A DNA stretch of 64,000 nucleotides, taken from Nemesobacter sp965249045. Lineage in GTDB: Bacteria; Desulfobacterota_D; UBA1144; Nemesobacterales; Nemesobacteraceae. The stretch lies in assembly GCA_965249045.1 (NCBI GenBank), contig OZ252213.1, positions 744,001 to 808,000 on the forward strand, written 5' to 3'. The position numbers were made by a program, and so were the translations under genes. Below, piece by piece: positions 61,666 to 64,000 of this stretch (within the stretch, counting starts at the first letter, position 1; each line of letters begins with the position of its first letter). Below the pieces are notes generated by a model. It worked only from the letters and a program-made list of their open reading frames with translations, ran no database searches and was not told where the DNA came from.

Positions 61666-62046
61666 ATGGCGAATGAGAAAACGAGTGGTGGGGTAAACCC
61701 GAATATCTGGATAAGGCCGCCTGAGGAAAGAACCGACAAGGGCGGTATTGTGGGTACGACTCTGGGTTCGCAGCCTAAGACTTCACCAAAATACAAGACA
61801 TTTGAAGTAGTTACGTTACGAATAAGCAATGAAGATTTTGAATTTCTTCACAACCTTGAAAGAGAGATAATGAAGAACCGTTCCAAGGAAAACAAAAAAG
61901 AGAGAATAACAAAAAACAGCATTATACGAGCGATGCTCGACTGTCTCAAGAACGTAAATTTCGACAGAAAAAATATTCCAGACGAAAATGAGCTTCGGAT
62001 CAGGATCATGAAAGGACTGAAAGAGCATCCTTCCTGGTTCTTTTAA
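61666..62046 (+). CDS. Small protein with ribbon-helix-helix-like segment
   Basis: A 126-residue protein starting at ATG 61666 after TAGGAGAAG. The first 45 residues are Gly/Pro/Thr-rich and probably disordered. Then FEVVTLRISNEDFEFLHNLE (a strand followed by a helix) and ITKNSIIRAMLDCLKNV give the strand-helix-helix pattern and the spacing of ribbon-helix-helix DNA-binding proteins. The end is charged (KGLKEHPSWFF). I do not recognise the family. It could regulate the neighbouring genes, but that is a guess from position. Confidence 0.65.
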   Translation: MANEKTSGGVNPNIWIRPPEERTDKGGIVGTTLGSQPKTSPKYKTFEVVTLRISNEDFEFLHNLEREIMKNRSKENKKERITKNSIIRAMLDCLKNVNFDRKNIPDENELRIRIMKGLKEHPSWFF

Positions 62047-62153
62047 ACCGGTTTTCCAACTGATTCCAGTCGAAAACACCTTGAAAAATCCATGAATTTA
62101 CGGGTTGTTACCGCTAAAAACCGGAAACATTAGTTTAGGTAACAAAAAAGTAC

Positions 62154-62183
62154 TTGACAAAGGGGGTTAAGTTTTGATTTAAT
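62154..62183 (+). promoter_or_regulatory. Strong promoter of the tandem decarboxylase-like genes
   Basis: TTGACA (62154-62159) and TTTAAT (62178-62183) are 18 bases apart. Transcription would start near 62190, giving a leader of about 130 bases that includes a small TGCG/CGCA hairpin before the AAGGAGG site of the first gene. Confidence 0.7.
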
Positions 62184-62319
62184 GAGAGTCGGGTGAGGTT
62201 GCGTCTATTCGCATCCAAGCAAGGCTGTAAACGCTTTATCAACAGGGGCTATGAGGAGTGTGAGGTATGGAGAGTGTTTAGGAGTTTTGGCCCTAATCTA
62301 TAATTAAGGAGGCTTAAAT

Positions 62320-63300
62320 ATGAGCCATAGTCATTTAAACGTCCCAACGAAGTACTGGGAGTTGACGAAAGAGGTCCCGCCCCCTCCGATAGAGCGGGAT
62401 ATCAAGTCATGGATCATAGCGAATCCGGCGGATCCGCTATGGGACATAGACGTGCTGCCGCTGACTTATACGGACAGCAGGTGGTCAGCATTCATAGTAA
62501 GATGCGATGAGGCGACGAGGACACGTCTGTGCCCGAATCCCCCGTTGCAGGTATGGGACGGAGAGAATGCAGACCTTGTAGAGTTTTGGTATGTGGATCA
62601 TAAGAACACGATGTTAGGTCCATATCTTGAGTTTGGCGTAACGATCTCGGCAACGTACAGCGACCCAGAGGGTAATGTATGGAAAGCGGGATACTATCCG
62701 TATATGTATCTGACGGGAGACGCGCCTGTGGACGCGGGTCGTGTACTTGGATTTCCAAAGAAGATGTCGTACATCAGATGTACGGTACACGGTGGAGAGA
62801 AAGGCACTGACTTTTTTGGGTTTGCGATGAGTCGTAACGGTTACCTGATGCATAGCGCGACAGGGCAGTTCGACGACAAGCAGGTAACACCTCCGTATTT
62901 CTATGGCAAGACGGACTGGGGCAAGTTCAACATGAAGGTAATAACGCGGCCGGACGTATCGAGTTCGGAGTGGCAGCTTACATATCTGCCATCGGCGTTG
63001 CCGCCTCCGTTTGACGCGATGATCCAGGGGCACAGGTTCAAGATCAAGCCTGAGCACACCAGGACGGCAAGTGGAGACGCAGTAAACTGGTTCATGCAGG
63101 CGACACCGTTTGACAACATGGGAGCGGAGCTGAAGATCCAGGAGGTAACGGGACTGATATCGTTTGTATTCGATCTCGTAATACCGCCGGCGGTGGTACT
63201 CTGGACGGAGACGTACGAGAGGCCAGCGAGTTACAGGGGTTATGCCACACCATACAAGTATGGATTGAGGCAGCAGTTCCCGATCAGTCAGGGTTCATAA
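62320..63300 (+). CDS. Acetoacetate decarboxylase-like protein, first copy
   Basis: A 326-residue member of the acetoacetate decarboxylase superfamily. The Schiff-base pair is Lys147-Lys148 in GRVLGFPKKMSYI, equivalent to the paired Lys of the clostridial enzyme. FWYVDHKNTMLGPYLEFGV, AGYYPYMYLTGDAP and FYGKTDWGKFNMKVITRPD are shared with the next gene. It is longer than the classic enzyme (about 245 residues), with an extra N-terminal part of about 45 residues and a longer C-terminus. The ATG follows AAGGAGG. Whether it decarboxylates acetoacetate or handles another beta-keto acid cannot be told. It has its own strong promoter. Confidence 0.82.
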   Translation: MSHSHLNVPTKYWELTKEVPPPPIERDIKSWIIANPADPLWDIDVLPLTYTDSRWSAFIVRCDEATRTRLCPNPPLQVWDGENADLVEFWYVDHKNTMLGPYLEFGVTISATYSDPEGNVWKAGYYPYMYLTGDAPVDAGRVLGFPKKMSYIRCTVHGGEKGTDFFGFAMSRNGYLMHSATGQFDDKQVTPPYFYGKTDWGKFNMKVITRPDVSSSEWQLTYLPSALPPPFDAMIQGHRFKIKPEHTRTASGDAVNWFMQATPFDNMGAELKIQEVTGLISFVFDLVIPPAVVLWTETYERPASYRGYATPYKYGLRQQFPISQGS

Positions 63301-63329
63301 GCAAAGAAAGTTAAGGAGGTAAAACCATA

Positions 63330-64000
63330 ATGGGATTACAAGCAAATGAGTACAGTTATCCTTGGCTGGATGAGGGAGAAGTTCCACCATTACCATTGGA
63401 CAGGGACAGGATCCATATCATCAGTCAGGGCGTAGCGGACCCGGTGTTCGACTACGATATCATACCGCTTACGTATACAGAGAGCAGGTGGATGGCCTAT
63501 GTAATAAGGGCAGACATCAATGCTATGAAAGCGGTGGTACCGGAGCCGATCGAGGTCCAGGATGATGTAATAGAGTTTTGGTACGTAATACACAAGAACA
63601 CGATGTTAGGTCCATACATGGAGATGGGCGTAACGTTCTCGGCAACAGTGGATGACGGGAGTGGTCACATATACAGGGCGGGATACTATCCGTACATGTA
63701 TCTGTCAAACGACTCACCGATATTCGCGGGTAAAGAGCCCTTCGGATTTCCGAAGAAGGCTGCTTACATCGCCGGGTATGAGCATGGTACCAACAACAAC
63801 TACTTCAATCATCTGATGGAGCGCAGAGGTTATATACTGCACACAGCGAACGGGCGTTATTCTGACAGGCCGCTATCGGCGAGGCCGACATTTTACGGCA
63901 AGACCGATTGGGGACGTATGAACTACAGGATAATAACGAGGCCGGATGTAACGACCAGTATCCACGAAGTAACGTATCTTCCTTCGGATCTTCCTCCGGG
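63330..64000 (+). CDS. Acetoacetate decarboxylase-like protein, second copy (cut by window end)
   Basis: The reading frame from ATG 63330, after AAGGAGGT, is open to the last base (223 complete codons). It is clearly related to the gene before it, with PLTYTESRWMAYVIR, FWYVIHKNTMLGPYMEMGV, AGYYPYMYLSND and FYGKTDWGRMNYRIITRPDV in common. The active-site pair is Lys142-Lys143 in FGFPKKAAYI. The gap to the first copy is 29 bases, so both are co-transcribed. The pair may form a hetero-oligomer or act on two substrates, which is an inference. Confidence 0.82.
   Translation, partial: MGLQANEYSYPWLDEGEVPPLPLDRDRIHIISQGVADPVFDYDIIPLTYTESRWMAYVIRADINAMKAVVPEPIEVQDDVIEFWYVIHKNTMLGPYMEMGVTFSATVDDGSGHIYRAGYYPYMYLSNDSPIFAGKEPFGFPKKAAYIAGYEHGTNNNYFNHLMERRGYILHTANGRYSDRPLSARPTFYGKTDWGRMNYRIITRPDVTTSIHEVTYLPSDLPP

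Noticed and set aside
1..64000. CRISPR arrays, rRNA genes, replication origin
   Set aside because: I looked for regularly spaced repeats, rRNA signatures and DnaA-box clusters while reading and found none.

Overview
The window is bacterial chromosome: Shine-Dalgarno-led genes, frequent TTG/GTG starts, and core genes for replication, translation, and amino-acid and purine synthesis. Secretory and lipoprotein signals together with a SurA-type chaperone imply a diderm (Gram-negative) envelope. The long CtpA-type protease (978 residues) resembles a form best known from deltaproteobacteria, so an uncultivated Desulfobacterota/Dadabacteria-like lineage is my guess. That is an inference from few genes, not a proven placement.

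Layout. 0-1.3 kb: a metzincin-like lipoprotein and two atypical tRNA-like genes. 1.3-12 kb: housekeeping genes (SelO, DnaE) and a polyphosphate block (CYTH-CHAD protein, ppk1, ppx). 12-17.7 kb: a defence/toxin cluster with a sulfur-binding-type HNH nuclease, a dead cysteine-desulfurase fragment, an orphan hipA, two AbiEi-like antitoxins, an AbiEii toxin and a secreted HNH nuclease. 17.7-26 kb: acyl-CoA ligase, tatC, a serA-hisZ-purA run, a lipoprotein and phoH. 26.2-36.4 kb: a mobile island. It holds IS3-family relics, a GC-rich secreted PEP/pyruvate-binding protein with a C-terminal sorting tail, an IS3 copy with a nonsense mutation, an IS30 element split by an IS110 element, a broken caspase-like gene, and an intact PaeR7I/XhoI-like restriction-modification pair. 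36.8-38.7 kb: a purC cluster. 38.8-42 kb: tRNA-Val and the classic thrS-infC-rpmI-rplT operon. 42-43.3 kb: an endonuclease III-like gene and a membrane protein. 43.4-49.3 kb: the glycine cleavage genes gcvT, gcvH and gcvP, split by a TnpB-only insertion. 49.3-60.4 kb: one long co-directional minus-strand run (ctp, oppB-like, truA, FAH-family, leuB, mfd, surA-like). 60.6-64 kb: an AmiS/UreI-like channel, a small putative ribbon-helix-helix protein, and two tandem acetoacetate-decarboxylase-like genes. The second of these runs off the window end.

The most interesting points are: the apparent remains of a DNA phosphorothioation system beside an intact sulfur-recognising nuclease; an orphan HipA diverging from an orphan AbiEi-like regulator; three translation starts that look non-canonical or leaderless (infC AUA, purC AUU, gcvT nearly leaderless); a TnpB element with an ISDra2-like TTGAT flank inside the gcv locus; and nested IS elements that broke a caspase-like gene. 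I did not find a wholly new multi-gene system that the sequence alone can prove.
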